Shown here one piece after another: positions 8,566 through 17,635 of a stretch of 46,239 nucleotides of DNA. The DNA is taken from the NCBI GenBank assembly GCA_945900755.1, contig CAMDKS010000022.1:1-46239 (forward strand). The letters are read 5' to 3'. Below the pieces are notes generated by a model, which made no database searches, was not told where the DNA came from, and saw only the letters and a list, made by a program, of their open reading frames with translations. This stretch comes from Bdellovibrio sp. ZAP7 (GTDB taxonomy: Bacteria > Bdellovibrionota_B > Oligoflexia > Oligoflexales > RGVZ01). A program made the position numbers and the translations under genes. Numbering within the stretch: position 1 is the first letter of the stretch; every line of letters begins with the position of its first letter.

Positions 8566-10164
8566 GTGTCAGACCGAATTAAGATCCTCATAACAGGCGC
8601 CCTACACGAGTCGGCCATTGCGCTTTTTAATCAAAATAAAAAATTGGACGTCGCCTACCACCCTGATTGTGATCGTAAAAAACTGCTTACTCTTGTAGCC
8701 GACTCTCAGGTGTTAATCACTCGCAGTGAAACTGATGTTGACAAAGCGGTCATTGATGCCTGTTCGAATCTAAAAGTGATTGCGAGGGCTGCGGTTGGCG
8801 TTGGAAATATTGACATCGACTACGCTACGGAAAAGGGCATTTTAGTCATTAATTGCCCTGGAAAAAATACGAATAGTGCCGCTGAATTGACGTTGGGACT
8901 TCTACTTGGAATGTTTAGAAATATTCCTCAAGCCCACGCTACCGTTAAGGCCGGAGGATGGGATCGCCACCGATTTACTGGGAGAGAGCTCCGTGGAAAG
9001 CGCCTTGGCATTGTCGGCCTTGGCAATGTGGGGCACCGAGTCGCAAAATTTGCACGTGGCTTTGACATGATCGTCTCTGCGTATGACCCCTATGTGGCTC
9101 CAAATATTTTTGAAACTCATGGGGTGCGTCGAGTAAACTCTCTGAAAGAGCTCGCCTCTCAAGTCGATATTCTCACATTCCACGTTCCGATTAATAAAGA
9201 GACTAAGGGAATGGCGACAAAAGATATTTTTCTATCTATGCCGAAAGGCAGCTGGGTCATCAATGCAGCGCGTGGTGGCATTTTTAAAGAGGACGACATC
9301 ATCGAAGTTCTCAAGTCCGGGCATATCGCAGGATTGGGCGTTGATACCTTTGAAGTTGAGCCAAAACTAAATCCCGAGTTATTAGCGTTAACAAATATTT
9401 GGTGCACGCCCCACATCGGAGCCTCAACTGAGGAGGCGCAGATCGCCATTGGCGAGACTGTATACGACCAAGTAGTGAAAGCACTGGACGGGGGGGTCGT
9501 GGATTATCCCGTGAATCTTCCACAAGTCGGTGTGCTTCATGACCAGCGGGTGAAAAGTTATGCGGTCTTGGCTGAAAAACTAGGGAGTTTGGCTGGGCAA
9601 ATAGCCGGCTTCAACCCAAGTCACATTGAAATGTCGTATCGTGGCGACATCGCGGATTCCGATCACTCACTCATTCGGCTTAGCTTTTTGAAGGGTTATG
9701 TTTCAAGGGTCGTCAACGGCTATGTCTCATTTGTCAACGCAGAGACGCACGCCAAAAAACTTGGCCTTAAAGTGTCGGACAACTCCGATCCGCAGTTTGA
9801 CAGCTATCGTTCAGCTCTAAAAATTAGTTTAACCGGCCCAGAAGCGCAAACTCTTAAAGTTGGCGGGCTTGTGTTCGACGATCAGATTATTCGCCTATCC
9901 TTAATCAACGACTATCATTTCGAGGCCGAGCCATCAGGTCATATGCTTTTGGTTGAAAACAACGACAAGCCTGGCGTCATTGGAGATTTAGGCCACTTTC
10001 TCGGCATCAAAGGTGTCAACATCGGTACCTTTGAGTTAAGTAGAAATCGCCGTGGTGGCAAAGCCATGGCGGTTATTAGGACGGACCAAGAGATTTCCAC
10101 CGGCGATCAACAGGAGTTGACCCACATTAAAAATATATTGAAGGTGCACCGTGTGTTCCTGTAA
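8566..10164 (+). CDS. serA: D-3-phosphoglycerate dehydrogenase
   Basis: First committed step of serine biosynthesis: 3-phosphoglycerate + NAD+ to 3-phosphohydroxypyruvate. At 532 residues it is the long type. The NAD-binding Rossmann glycine motif is GLGNVG at 151-156. The catalytic Arg is R236 (NAARGG), the Glu E265 (EVEP) and the His H283 (TPHIGAST). The C-terminal third contains the intervening allosteric-substrate-binding region and a final ACT domain (HMLLVENNDKPGVIGDLG), the usual serine-feedback module. GTG 8566 is the start, preceded by GGGAG. A small UPF0178 gene and an acyl-CoA ligase follow on the same strand at 25 and 36 bp, possibly one transcript. No anomalies. Confidence 0.95.
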   Translation: MSDRIKILITGALHESAIALFNQNKKLDVAYHPDCDRKKLLTLVADSQVLITRSETDVDKAVIDACSNLKVIARAAVGVGNIDIDYATEKGILVINCPGKNTNSAAELTLGLLLGMFRNIPQAHATVKAGGWDRHRFTGRELRGKRLGIVGLGNVGHRVAKFARGFDMIVSAYDPYVAPNIFETHGVRRVNSLKELASQVDILTFHVPINKETKGMATKDIFLSMPKGSWVINAARGGIFKEDDIIEVLKSGHIAGLGVDTFEVEPKLNPELLALTNIWCTPHIGASTEEAQIAIGETVYDQVVKALDGGVVDYPVNLPQVGVLHDQRVKSYAVLAEKLGSLAGQIAGFNPSHIEMSYRGDIADSDHSLIRLSFLKGYVSRVVNGYVSFVNAETHAKKLGLKVSDNSDPQFDSYRSALKISLTGPEAQTLKVGGLVFDDQIIRLSLINDYHFEAEPSGHMLLVENNDKPGVIGDLGHFLGIKGVNIGTFELSRNRRGGKAMAVIRTDQEISTGDQQELTHIKNILKVHRVFL

Positions 10165-10189
10165 TTTTTTAGGACTGGTGAATCTTTAG

Positions 10190-10669
10190 ATGATCATATG
10201 GATTGATAATGATGGTTGCCCCCGTATCGTACGAGAATTGGTTTTTAAGGCGGCCATTCGAATTCAGTGTCGACTACTGGTTGTGGGCAATAGTTGGATG
10301 CAAATTCCAAAATCACCACTTTTTGAAATGATCGTTGTGCCTGGAGGCTTTGATGCTGCGGATGATTATATCGCCACTCATGTGGAGCCTATGAATTTGG
10401 TTATCACCGCAGATGTCCCCTTGGCGGCGCGAATTGTTGAGAAAAAGTCCTTGGCACTCAGTCCCCATGGCGAAATTTTTGATGCAAACAATATTGCCGA
10501 CAAGCTCTCTATGCGAAATCTGATGCAAGAAATGAGAAGTGCTGGCGAAGTAAGGGGCGGCCATGGTATATTTGATGCAAATAATAAGCAGAAATTTGCA
10601 AATGCCTTTGATCGCTTGGTGAGTCAGCTAGTAATAAGTGCCGCCAGAGGCGATAGGATTATTCGTTGA
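10190..10669 (+). CDS. UPF0178 / YaiI-YqxD family protein
   Basis: The N-terminus IWIDNDGCP matches the hallmark of the YaiI/YqxD (DUF188) family, which has a PIN/NYN-like fold with acidic residues. Further family signatures are GFDAADDYIA, ITADVPLAARIVEKK, SPHGEIFDANNI and the late GG...F motif. The length of 159 residues is normal. The biochemical role of the family is not settled; a nuclease-like metal site is suggested by the fold. It lies 25 bp after serA and 36 bp before the acyl-CoA ligase, so co-transcription is plausible but gives no clear functional link. Confidence 0.85.
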   Translation: MIIWIDNDGCPRIVRELVFKAAIRIQCRLLVVGNSWMQIPKSPLFEMIVVPGGFDAADDYIATHVEPMNLVITADVPLAARIVEKKSLALSPHGEIFDANNIADKLSMRNLMQEMRSAGEVRGGHGIFDANNKQKFANAFDRLVSQLVISAARGDRIIR

Positions 10670-10705
10670 GATCAATTTTTTTCCTGAACGCCTTAGGAGT
10701 ATAGT

Positions 10706-12367
10706 ATGTCCCACATTTGGTATAAAAATTACGAGCCATCCATTGCGAAAACCATTGACTCCAGTCGTTATTCGTCCATAAATCAAATATTTGACGAAGC
10801 CTTCGCCACCCATGCCTCGGCCCCTGCATTTCACTGCATGGGGACGACGATTTCTTATAGTGAACTGAATACGCAGGCTCTAAAGTTTTGCGATTTCCTC
10901 CAAAATGACTTGAAGCTGGTTAAAGGCGACCGGATTGCAATTATGATGCCCAACATTCTGCAGTATCCGGTAGCGATGGTCGCCGCTTTGAAGGCTGGCT
11001 TGGTTATTGTGAGCTGTAATCCGCTCTACACGGCTAGAGAGCTAGAGCATCAGCTTAAGGACTCTGGAGCGAAGGCGATCGTACTCTTTGAGAACTCGGC
11101 TGCTGTTTTAGAAAAGGTATTGGCGCAGACGCAAATCAAACATGTGATCACGACACAGATCGGGGACATGCTCAATTTTCCCAAAAATCACATCGTGAAT
11201 TTTGTGATCAAAAAAGTCAAAAAAATGGTACCCGATTGGAACATCCCGAAATCAATACCCATGATGGAGGCGATTGGTGGCGGAGATGCTACGCAGATTT
11301 TGGCTGCCGAGCTTGGTCACGAGGACCTCGCCTTTTTGCAGTATACGGGCGGGACAACAGGAGTCTCGAAGGGGGCGATGCTGACTCACGGAAACATTGT
11401 CTCAAATATGATGCAGGCTCGTGAGTGGATTAAAAATTTGGTGCGTCCGTCTGGTGACATCATTATCACGCCGCTGCCTCTGTATCATATTTTTTCGTTG
11501 ACCGCGAATTTTCTAACCTTCACTTCGTTAGGAGCCCTTAATGTGTTGATCACGAATCCTCGTGACATTAAAGGATTCGTCAAAGAACTCAAAAAATGGA
11601 AATTCTCCGCGATCACGGGTGTCAACAGTCTCTTTAATATGTTGCTCAATGATCCAGAATTTAAGAACGTCAATTTTAGTTCGATGCGACTGTCCCTCGG
11701 GGGCGGTATGGCCGTGCAGAAGGCTGTCGCGGAGCGCTGGCAGGAGACTACAAAGGTGGCGCTGATTGAGGCCTACGGATTGACTGAGACCTCACCTGCG
11801 GCGTGTTTAAATCCCATGACCAACAAGGTTTATTCTGGTTTCATCGGCCTTCCGATCTCGTCCACAGAGGTATCCATTAGGACTGACAACAACGACCAAT
11901 GCAAGATTGGAGACATCGGAGAGATATGTATTCGTGGACCCCAGGTGATGCGCGGCTATTGGAACCAGCCCCAAGAAACGGCCAACGTCACGACCGCCGA
12001 TGGTTTCTTTAAGACCGGTGACCTCGGATTCATGAACGACGAAGGCTACATCAAAATAGTCGACCGAAAAAAGGACATGATTTTGGTTTCTGGATTCAAC
12101 GTCTATCCGAATGAAGTCGAAGACGTCATGATGGGTTGTCCAAAAATTTTGGAATGCGCCGCAATTGGCGTTCCTGACCCACACTCCGGAGAGCTCGTGA
12201 AGCTGTTTGTGGTTAAAAAAGACAAGAGCTTAACCGAAGCAGAGCTCCGAGAGTTTGCTAAAGCCAATATGACTGGGTACAAAGCGCCAAAATTCTATGA
12301 ATTTAGGGATGAATTGCCAAAGTCAAATGTAGGAAAAATTCTACGCAAAGAACTTCGTGGCAAGTAG
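10706..12367 (+). CDS. fadD: Long-chain acyl-CoA synthetase (AMP-forming)
   Basis: Activates fatty acids to acyl-CoA with ATP, feeding beta-oxidation or lipid synthesis. The adenylate-forming signature YTGGTTGVSKGA is at about residues 213-224. Further motifs are YGLTETSP (A5), FKTGDLG with the conserved Asp, VDRKKDMILVSGFNVYP (A8 hinge) and the C-terminal catalytic Lys context SNVGKILRKELR. At 553 residues it has the FadD length. The ATG 10706 start has TAGGAG 7 nt upstream. It is the last gene of the serA-UPF0178-ligase run. Substrate chain length cannot be read from sequence, so other acyl-CoA ligases of the family remain possible. Confidence 0.88.
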   Translation: MSHIWYKNYEPSIAKTIDSSRYSSINQIFDEAFATHASAPAFHCMGTTISYSELNTQALKFCDFLQNDLKLVKGDRIAIMMPNILQYPVAMVAALKAGLVIVSCNPLYTARELEHQLKDSGAKAIVLFENSAAVLEKVLAQTQIKHVITTQIGDMLNFPKNHIVNFVIKKVKKMVPDWNIPKSIPMMEAIGGGDATQILAAELGHEDLAFLQYTGGTTGVSKGAMLTHGNIVSNMMQAREWIKNLVRPSGDIIITPLPLYHIFSLTANFLTFTSLGALNVLITNPRDIKGFVKELKKWKFSAITGVNSLFNMLLNDPEFKNVNFSSMRLSLGGGMAVQKAVAERWQETTKVALIEAYGLTETSPAACLNPMTNKVYSGFIGLPISSTEVSIRTDNNDQCKIGDIGEICIRGPQVMRGYWNQPQETANVTTADGFFKTGDLGFMNDEGYIKIVDRKKDMILVSGFNVYPNEVEDVMMGCPKILECAAIGVPDPHSGELVKLFVVKKDKSLTEAELREFAKANMTGYKAPKFYEFRDELPKSNVGKILRKELRGK

Positions 12368-12370
12368 CTG

Positions 12371-12394
12371 CGCACACGAATTTTCGTTCGTGCG
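12371..12394 (+). terminator. Possible terminator hairpin after the acyl-CoA ligase
   Basis: Imperfect inverted repeat CGCACACGAA / TTCGTGCG just after the stop codon, with a bulge and no clear U-run. It may be a Rho-assisted end or simply an RNA hairpin. Confidence 0.35.
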
Positions 12395-12467
12395 GGTAGT
12401 GGTCCGTCAATAGTTCCAGTATCATTCTATATTATTAGCAAGTTAAGATATGAGCGCAGTTAACGTT

Positions 12468-12511
12468 CATCTATAACTGGTAAATAAGTTAATATTTACC
12501 AGTTATAGATG
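12468..12511. repeat. 19-bp perfect inverted repeat, 6-nt spacer
   Basis: Arms at 12468-12486 and 12493-12511 are exact reverse complements, AT-rich, with spacer AGTTAA. It lies between the acyl-CoA ligase and a decayed ATPase gene. It could be a large operator, a hairpin in the transcript, or a miniature mobile-element trace. No second copy is seen in the window. Confidence 0.7.
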
Positions 12512-12523
12512 TATTCTTAATCG

Positions 12524-13266
12524 ATGCACTACTCTGACCTTGAAAATATTGTGGAAAATCAAAGGCTTGACTTTGCCTCGAAATCAGCTGGTTTCGAGGC
12601 AAGTTTTTCTGGCGGGACACCTCACCTCGCCTTGTCAGTTTTAAGGCGACTGATTTTGAAACCGTCTATGCAATATGGCTTAAAAATCAGGGCCCCTCTA
12701 AGGCGACAGCAGTCCTATTTTTGGACGAAGTTCAAGAAGTGGAGGGCTGGGAAAAGTGGGTCAACTTTTTTGCGGAGGCAAAAGGACATAAAGTTTTCAT
12801 AACCGGATCCAACTCAAAACTTTTGAGTAGCGAACTAGCGACCTATTTGACTGGCCGTCACCTGGATGTCTATCTCACGCCTCTTTCATTTAGTGAAATT
12901 GTGAGTGGTACCACCGATCTAAATCCTCATTCACATGGAGTCGAGAATAGGTCAAGACTAGAACAGCTTTTTGAAAAATACTGCCAATACGGAGGTTTTC
13001 CTCGTTGCGTTCTTGATGAAAGTCTAAGCTATTTACCTATATATTATTCGGATATTGTCCAAAGGGACATTATTGTTAGAGGAAAAATCCGAAACAAGGC
13101 GGCAATGGTAGACTTTGCTAGAATCGTGGCTAGCGAAACAAGTCGTTTAGTGAATCATTCAAAAATTGCTCGGCTGCTAAAGCCTGTTGGTTTCAGTCGG
13201 CTGTTAACACGGCAAAACAGGTTACCGGCTGGGAGCGAAATACGCAGTATTGTACGTTTTTTATAA
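12524..13266 (+). pseudogene. Decayed DUF4143-family ATPase (AAA_14-like)
   Basis: Parts of an AAA_14/DUF4143 protein are visible, but no intact frame. Around 12650-12770 one frame reads TDFETVYAIWLKNQGP then AVLFLDEVQEVEGW, a typical Walker B segment. It continues with VFITGSNSKLLSSELATYLTGR (sensor region) and YGGFPRCVL, stopping at 13266 in the middle of the usual winged-helix region. The N-terminal Walker A segment is absent: the preceding frame holds only DLENIVENQRLDF-type sequence. It therefore looks truncated at both ends with at least one frameshift. It sits directly upstream of an intact, only distantly similar member of the same family, and the base composition is AT-richer than the fadD side. 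Confidence 0.7.
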
Positions 13267-13287
13267 CATTATCCATTAAAAATGTGC

Positions 13288-13293
13288 TATAGT
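13288..13293 (+). promoter_or_regulatory. Extended -10 element immediately before the DUF4143 gene
   Basis: TGC-TATAGT ends 7 nt before ATG 13301, so transcription would begin at or next to the start codon. No Shine-Dalgarno sequence precedes that ATG. This suggests a leaderless mRNA. No convincing -35 is present. Confidence 0.35.
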
Positions 13294-13300
13294 TGTATTT

Positions 13301-14644
13301 ATGAGTATAATTAATAGGTTAAACAAAAATGAATTTTTGAATTTATTGGACGATGAGAGCCAAGACGTAATTCTTGTCCAAGGGGCTAGGCAGGTCGGAA
13401 AGACTACTTTTATCCAGCAAGCCCTACGCGACAGATCTTCCGTGACAACCGTCAATCTCGAAAAAGATCTCGAATTTCTCAGGGATCTAGACAGGACACT
13501 AAGTTTTGAAGAATTTACCCGTCTCGTTCAATTGAAAGTAGGAACTTCTGCTTTTGATATCAAAGGCTCGGTTCTGTTTATTGACGAGGCCCAAGAATCA
13601 GAAAAAATTGGATCGTATATAAGATTTATGAAAGAGGACTGGAAGAATATTCGGGTTATCCTCTCAGGCTCAAGTATGAGTCGTATCTTCAGAAACACGC
13701 AAAGAGTACCAGTTGGGAGGTTTAGACCTTGGTTGATCACACCTCTCACGTATGGCGAGTTCCTATCAGCCTCTCCTCATTTCTTGCTAAAGGAAGTCTA
13801 CGCAGGTTTTTGCGCATCCCCACAGAAAAGGGTGGCTGATAATCCAATACATAGTGCGTTTTTAAAAAGTATGGACGAGTATTTAACTGTGGGCGGCCTG
13901 CCAGCAGTAGTAACGACTTATTTTAGTGGTGCAGACTATGTAGCAAAGCGCCGGTTTATCTTGGACTCCCAAGAAGATGATTTTGTTCGAAAGAGCTCTC
14001 TTGCCGATCGTTCCCTTTTTAACAGGGGAATGAAAGGTGTGGCCAATTTTATCGGAATGCCCTCAAAAAAATCTCATGTCCATGAGATGAATTCCATCAG
14101 CGAAAAAATTTTGTCAGAACTCGCTGCCTGGAATCTAATACTTGAAGTCGAGCAGAAGGGCACAAACTCGACCACACAGCATCTTTCAAAACGATATGTC
14201 TACGACTGCGGAATTGCGCAAGATTTGAGAGAAATGCCATTTCCTAGACTTTCATTGGTGTCAACGCAAAGCCCTGTTTTGCGTACGCAACTTGGGGGTC
14301 TTTTTGAAAATGCGCTATTGCTGCAGATCATTGGAGAGAGAACTTTTTTTGATTCAATCTCTGGCTGGAAAAAAGGTAGTTCAGACTCCCCAGAGGTAGA
14401 TTTTATTTTGCGTCATGAAACGGGTACACTTCCTATCGAATGCAAGGCGACTCAAAAAATATCGTCAAAAAACTGGAGTGCTTTGCAAACCTACCTTGAG
14501 ATAACCGAGCAAAAAATTGGATTTATTGTTTCAGCAGCTCCGTTTGAAGTCACAAGAAGAGGAAAGAATATTCTTATAAACTTACCGATTTATTTTGCGA
14601 CCAGGAGTAATATTTTTAAGTGTGCCGAAATCTATTCAGCCTAA
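13301..14644 (+). CDS. DUF4143-family AAA ATPase
   Basis: AAA_14 ATPase with a C-terminal DUF4143 domain. Walker A is GARQVGKTT at 28-36, Walker B is SVLFIDEAQE at 90-99 and the sensor region is VILSGSSMSR. The C-terminal part has the PD-(D/E)XK-like trace seen in DUF4143: PEVDFIL, then LPIECKA about 20 residues on. At 447 residues the length is normal and complete. The cellular role of this widespread, often multi-copy family is not established; it is frequently found in accessory DNA. No Shine-Dalgarno precedes ATG 13301, and an extended -10 lies right before it. The AT-rich composition and the neighbouring decayed paralogue suggest acquisition by transfer. Confidence 0.85.
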   Translation: MSIINRLNKNEFLNLLDDESQDVILVQGARQVGKTTFIQQALRDRSSVTTVNLEKDLEFLRDLDRTLSFEEFTRLVQLKVGTSAFDIKGSVLFIDEAQESEKIGSYIRFMKEDWKNIRVILSGSSMSRIFRNTQRVPVGRFRPWLITPLTYGEFLSASPHFLLKEVYAGFCASPQKRVADNPIHSAFLKSMDEYLTVGGLPAVVTTYFSGADYVAKRRFILDSQEDDFVRKSSLADRSLFNRGMKGVANFIGMPSKKSHVHEMNSISEKILSELAAWNLILEVEQKGTNSTTQHLSKRYVYDCGIAQDLREMPFPRLSLVSTQSPVLRTQLGGLFENALLLQIIGERTFFDSISGWKKGSSDSPEVDFILRHETGTLPIECKATQKISSKNWSALQTYLEITEQKIGFIVSAAPFEVTRRGKNILINLPIYFATRSNIFKCAEIYSA

Positions 14645-14916
14645 ATTTTTGAACTGTCTGTACGTTTAGAATTCTTATCCCAAATAATGCATTGGATTTT
14701 TTACCAAAACCCGTAAGCCATTTGAGATGAAACGAAATGGCAGATCTTATGTCATTAGGATTTAACCGTAACAGGGATCGTACAATATGTGTTGCTATTA
14801 CACAAAAATGATTCGCGTCCGAAAACTGGCCATTTGCGACTAATACCTGGTCAAAATCGACCGGATTCTGGACAGAGACTGCTCTTTAAAAGAGAGTCTG
14901 GAGTTTAGATCTCAGA

Positions 14917-15051
14917 ATGGGTGTGCGGCCACCAAGACTAACGGACCGCAAATACAGAGAAAAACAGCAGCGATGCATGCCGGTCAAGGCCTGTCGCCCA
15001 CCAACCCGCAGAGCCTCCGAGGAGTTGGCACGACAAATGCATCAAGTATAA
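14917..15051 (+). CDS. Possible 44-residue basic ORF (weak)
   Basis: Reads MGVRPPRLTDRKYREKQQ and continues Arg/Pro-rich with two Cys to a stop at 15051. The only SD-like GGAG is about 18 nt upstream, which is too far. No family is recognised. The 650-bp stretch 14645-15294 otherwise holds only the next small ORF and a hairpin; 14645-14916 shows nothing I can name. Confidence 0.2.
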   Translation: MGVRPPRLTDRKYREKQQRCMPVKACRPPTRRASEELARQMHQV

Positions 15052-15097
15052 TATCGCAATTACGCGATGTGTTTTACAAACCTTAAAGGAGATTATC

Positions 15098-15235
15098 GTG
15101 TTAGAAGTAAGCGTCAAGAGAGCAAAAACAGAGTCGTCAAATGGTCCAGTTTCGTTACCGCAACGAAGAGTTCAAGATGAACTTCAAAAAAGAATATTTT
15201 TCAGAATGCGAATGATGCGTCGTCGTCGTGGCTAG
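15098..15235 (+). CDS. Small very basic protein (45 aa), unknown
   Basis: GTG start at 15098 is preceded by AAAGGAG with 7 nt spacing, a convincing ribosome-binding site. The product is MLEVSVKRAKTESSNGPVSL followed by a strongly basic helical tail ending MRMMRRRRG. Size and charge resemble small ribosome-associated or nucleic-acid-binding proteins, but it does not match S21, L36 or Thx well enough for me to assign it. It is followed 33 bp later by a stable hairpin that would end the transcript. It is too short for ordinary ORF filters, and the well-formed RBS is the main argument for a real gene. Confidence 0.5.
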   Translation: MLEVSVKRAKTESSNGPVSLPQRRVQDELQKRIFFRMRMMRRRRG

Positions 15236-15267
15236 ACAAGGGATTAAAAACTTATGTTTCAAACAGC

Positions 15268-15289
15268 CGCTGGCGCTTTCGCGCCAGCG
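15268..15289. terminator. Hairpin between convergent genes (GGCGC-TTTC-GCGCC)
   Basis: Nine-bp perfect stem CGCTGGCGC / GCGCCAGCG with loop TTTC (GAAA on the other strand), between the small basic ORF and the convergent gene ending at 15295. No U-run. Related GC-rich hairpins occur at 20637-20654 and 44104-44131. Confidence 0.55.
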
Positions 15290-15294
15290 ACTGA

Positions 15295-16197
15295 CTACTT
15301 CAACAATCTAAAGTGAATTCTGTACGCGTAATGAGACCACGTGGTGCTTTGCTCATAGAAGCGACTAAACTCATTGACCGTGTCTCCTGCCATTTGTGAA
15401 GCCATTGAGTCGGGCGTCATACGCAAAGTGTCTGCGACCAATCGATCATCACTATCCATTTCAACAATTAAACGCATTAAATTTTGAGTCTCCGCACGGA
15501 CTTTTGCCGCGCCTGCTCCAACCGATGGATCGTAGACTGCAAGAGCGACTACGGCTAAATCAATAATGGCGTCTGACAATTTTTTTAGCTGGGTTATATC
15601 CCCACTATCAGATTCAACAATTCCGAAGTCCACAAGCGTGTGATTGACGGGAATCATTTTATCACCTTTGGGATCGAAGAGACCGCGATCTTCCGGATTG
15701 AAGAAAAAGGATTGACCCTCATCGAGTCCGCTATAGATTGATGTCACCTTTCCCCAAACAAAATCATCGTGCGTTGTTATAAAATAACAATAAATACTAT
15801 CATTTAAAACATCGTCAGAATCTTCCACGACATCGAAGCGAAACGCATGCAACGCCATGGGCGGTGCTGCTGCCTTTAAATCGTAACTTGGAAGGTCTTC
15901 AATAGTAATCTTGCGGTACTTGGCAAACGAATCCACAGCTGCTTTCGATAGACTTTTCATTTGATGACGAGAAAATCTTGCCTTTAGGGCCTCAGGACTA
16001 ATATTTTGCTTCAACATGCCATCGATCCAAAGACTGACTGCAGGTGATGCGGGGGTTCGGCCGGCACCGTCCCCATACATTTTCATGGCCGTCAAAAAAT
16101 CATCCACAAGCTGAGCTTTCACCACTCGGTTTGCAGAGTGACCTATTTGGGGACACGAAAAAAATACTGCAAGACACAAAATTATTCTTCGAGCCAT
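15295..16197 (-). CDS. Secreted protein of unknown function
   Basis: A Sec signal peptide (MARRIILCLAVFFSCPQIGH, cleavage near HSA) leads to a mature protein of about 278 residues. The central part (about residues 115-225) is acidic with Asp-rich loops (VVEDSDDVLNDSIYCYFITT, GLFDPKGDKMIPVNH, IVESDSGDI), reminiscent of a calcium-dependent beta-sandwich. Next come a hydrophobic helix (LSDAIIDLAVVALAVYDP) and a helical tail ending HYAYRIHFRLLK. I do not recognise the family. ATG 16197 has GAGGAG 8 nt upstream. It lies 256 bp from the next gene and appears monocistronic. The calcium-binding idea is inference. Confidence 0.6.
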   Translation of the reverse strand: MARRIILCLAVFFSCPQIGHSANRVVKAQLVDDFLTAMKMYGDGAGRTPASPAVSLWIDGMLKQNISPEALKARFSRHQMKSLSKAAVDSFAKYRKITIEDLPSYDLKAAAPPMALHAFRFDVVEDSDDVLNDSIYCYFITTHDDFVWGKVTSIYSGLDEGQSFFFNPEDRGLFDPKGDKMIPVNHTLVDFGIVESDSGDITQLKKLSDAIIDLAVVALAVYDPSVGAGAAKVRAETQNLMRLIVEMDSDDRLVADTLRMTPDSMASQMAGDTVNEFSRFYEQSTTWSHYAYRIHFRLLK

Positions 16198-16396
16198 CTC
16201 AGAATCTCCTCATCAAAGTGTTGTTAAACATGAACTGATTATTTATTGTTCATTCACTCGTATCGAATTGAAACATAGATGTAAAGCTAAAGTTCTAAAA
16301 GAGACGCAAAATGAAACACTCGAGTAGGTATAAATGGCTGATCGAATTGATTTAAACCTGCAATTTAAAATTTCAGCAGTGGCTTCCAGGCCAAAA

Positions 16397-16434
16397 GGAA
16401 ACGTCGTGGGGGATAGACCCCCCACGACGTTTCC
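16397..16434 (-). terminator. Strong intrinsic terminator after baeRF gene
   Basis: Sixteen-bp perfect stem GGAAACGTCGTGGGGG / CCCCCACGACGTTTCC with a 6-nt loop. On the minus strand the stem is followed by TTTT. It ends the gene at 16454-17635. Confidence 0.8.
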
Positions 16435-16453
16435 AAAAATATGGAAGAGCAAA

Positions 16454-17635
16454 TTAGCCGTCATTAACGACGGGCGAAAAATGGTTTCTGGACCTAAGCG
16501 GAACAAACGCATGGTCGCAATTGGTTGAGTCACTCCACCTTAGTATTGCAGCAATTGAAACTCCATTTGGCATTTGAGCACTCGGCAGAACTGTTACACC
16601 GCCCCCCTTTTGAAGGGTTAGCTCGGCTAGATCATCAAGCAAGTCGTCAGAGGTCGCATCATCCTTCTCACTCAGTATCTCAATGGCCCCATTGGTTCGG
16701 TCCAGGAGCCCCCAAACATGTGTGTCCTCTGCAATTAAAAGAGATTTTATCTGGCCTCTTGCAGCGGCCACTGCGATTTCTGCAATATTGGTACTTGCAT
16801 TTCCAAAATGGCTTGCTTCGAGAAAGTTTGCGGCTGCGTGCCTATCATTTTCGAGCAGAAATTGCTCAAAAACTTGGCCTGAAAGTCCCAGCAACGCCTT
16901 TTCATCGAGATACTCAATATCTCCCTCTAAACCTTGCTGCATTATGTAGCTATATCCGGAACTACTTCTAAACGCTTCATGAAGATCACTTGGCCCGCTA
17001 ATCATCAGGGGAAATTGCTTTTGCTCAAGATGCCCCTTCAACGCTTGATTCAGCGGCGCGAAATTTTTGCCTGTAGACTTAAGTAAATTCTTTCCACGAC
17101 GATTTTTAAACAATTTCCCCTGTGCACCTTTTGCAGCTTCTGAAAGTTGACTGCCTACTGAGCTATCCCATTCGACGCGATCCAGTTTTGTGTAACCGTC
17201 CGGCGTAACAAGAAACAAATCAGCGCAGCGGCTTCTAAGTGCCAACAAATAGTAGTTTCGATGATATTGCAAGGATCTCAGAATCGGTTTTAGGTGGAAA
17301 CTCTGTGCAGCGACCACGAGATCCGATACTTTGGTTGTAATTCTCACAATGCCAGTGAAATCTTCATTATGGTATATAGCGATCCCTCCCTTGGATTGTG
17401 TGATCCGAAGATTATCGAGAGTCCTTTTGAGCGGTGCTAATAGACGATTTTTGGAGGCCACGTCAAAGGACCTCCCAATGATGTCCTCCACCGTCTTGTA
17501 TAGACGCATCATGTTCCCTTTCGCCTTTGTTGCAGCATCTCGTCCAGCATAATCTGTTTTCAGATATAGGGAGATTGAGGTCGCCTCTTTTGTATTCACT
17601 AGTTTCACTGCTTCATTGATTGTCATCTCTTTCAT
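16454..17635 (-). CDS. Bacterial archaeo-eukaryotic release-factor family protein (baeRF3-like)
   Basis: Resembles the bacterial homologues of eRF1/Pelota (baeRF, family 3). Seen motifs: an early ISLYLKTDYAGRD strand-loop, GGIAIYHNEDFTGI, FHLKPILRSLQYHRNYYLLA with RCADLFLV, a central variable region, and a C-terminal L7Ae-like part (VAAARGQIKSLLIAEDTHVWG, then GGGVTVLPSAQMPNGVSIAA). The classical GGQ hydrolysis motif is not seen. Family members are proposed to act on the ribosome, perhaps in stress or hibernation; none of this is proven here. ATG 17635 has AAAGGAG 9 nt upstream. It is a single-gene unit closed by a strong terminator, divergent from the TerC gene. Confidence 0.72.
   Translation of the reverse strand: MKEMTINEAVKLVNTKEATSISLYLKTDYAGRDAATKAKGNMMRLYKTVEDIIGRSFDVASKNRLLAPLKRTLDNLRITQSKGGIAIYHNEDFTGIVRITTKVSDLVVAAQSFHLKPILRSLQYHRNYYLLALRSRCADLFLVTPDGYTKLDRVEWDSSVGSQLSEAAKGAQGKLFKNRRGKNLLKSTGKNFAPLNQALKGHLEQKQFPLMISGPSDLHEAFRSSSGYSYIMQQGLEGDIEYLDEKALLGLSGQVFEQFLLENDRHAAANFLEASHFGNASTNIAEIAVAAARGQIKSLLIAEDTHVWGLLDRTNGAIEILSEKDDATSDDLLDDLAELTLQKGGGVTVLPSAQMPNGVSIAAILRWSDSTNCDHAFVPLRSRNHFSPVVNDG

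Noticed and set aside
16525-16971. 148-residue ORF antisense to the baeRF gene
   Set aside because: Fully inside a well-supported gene on the other strand, with no family features.
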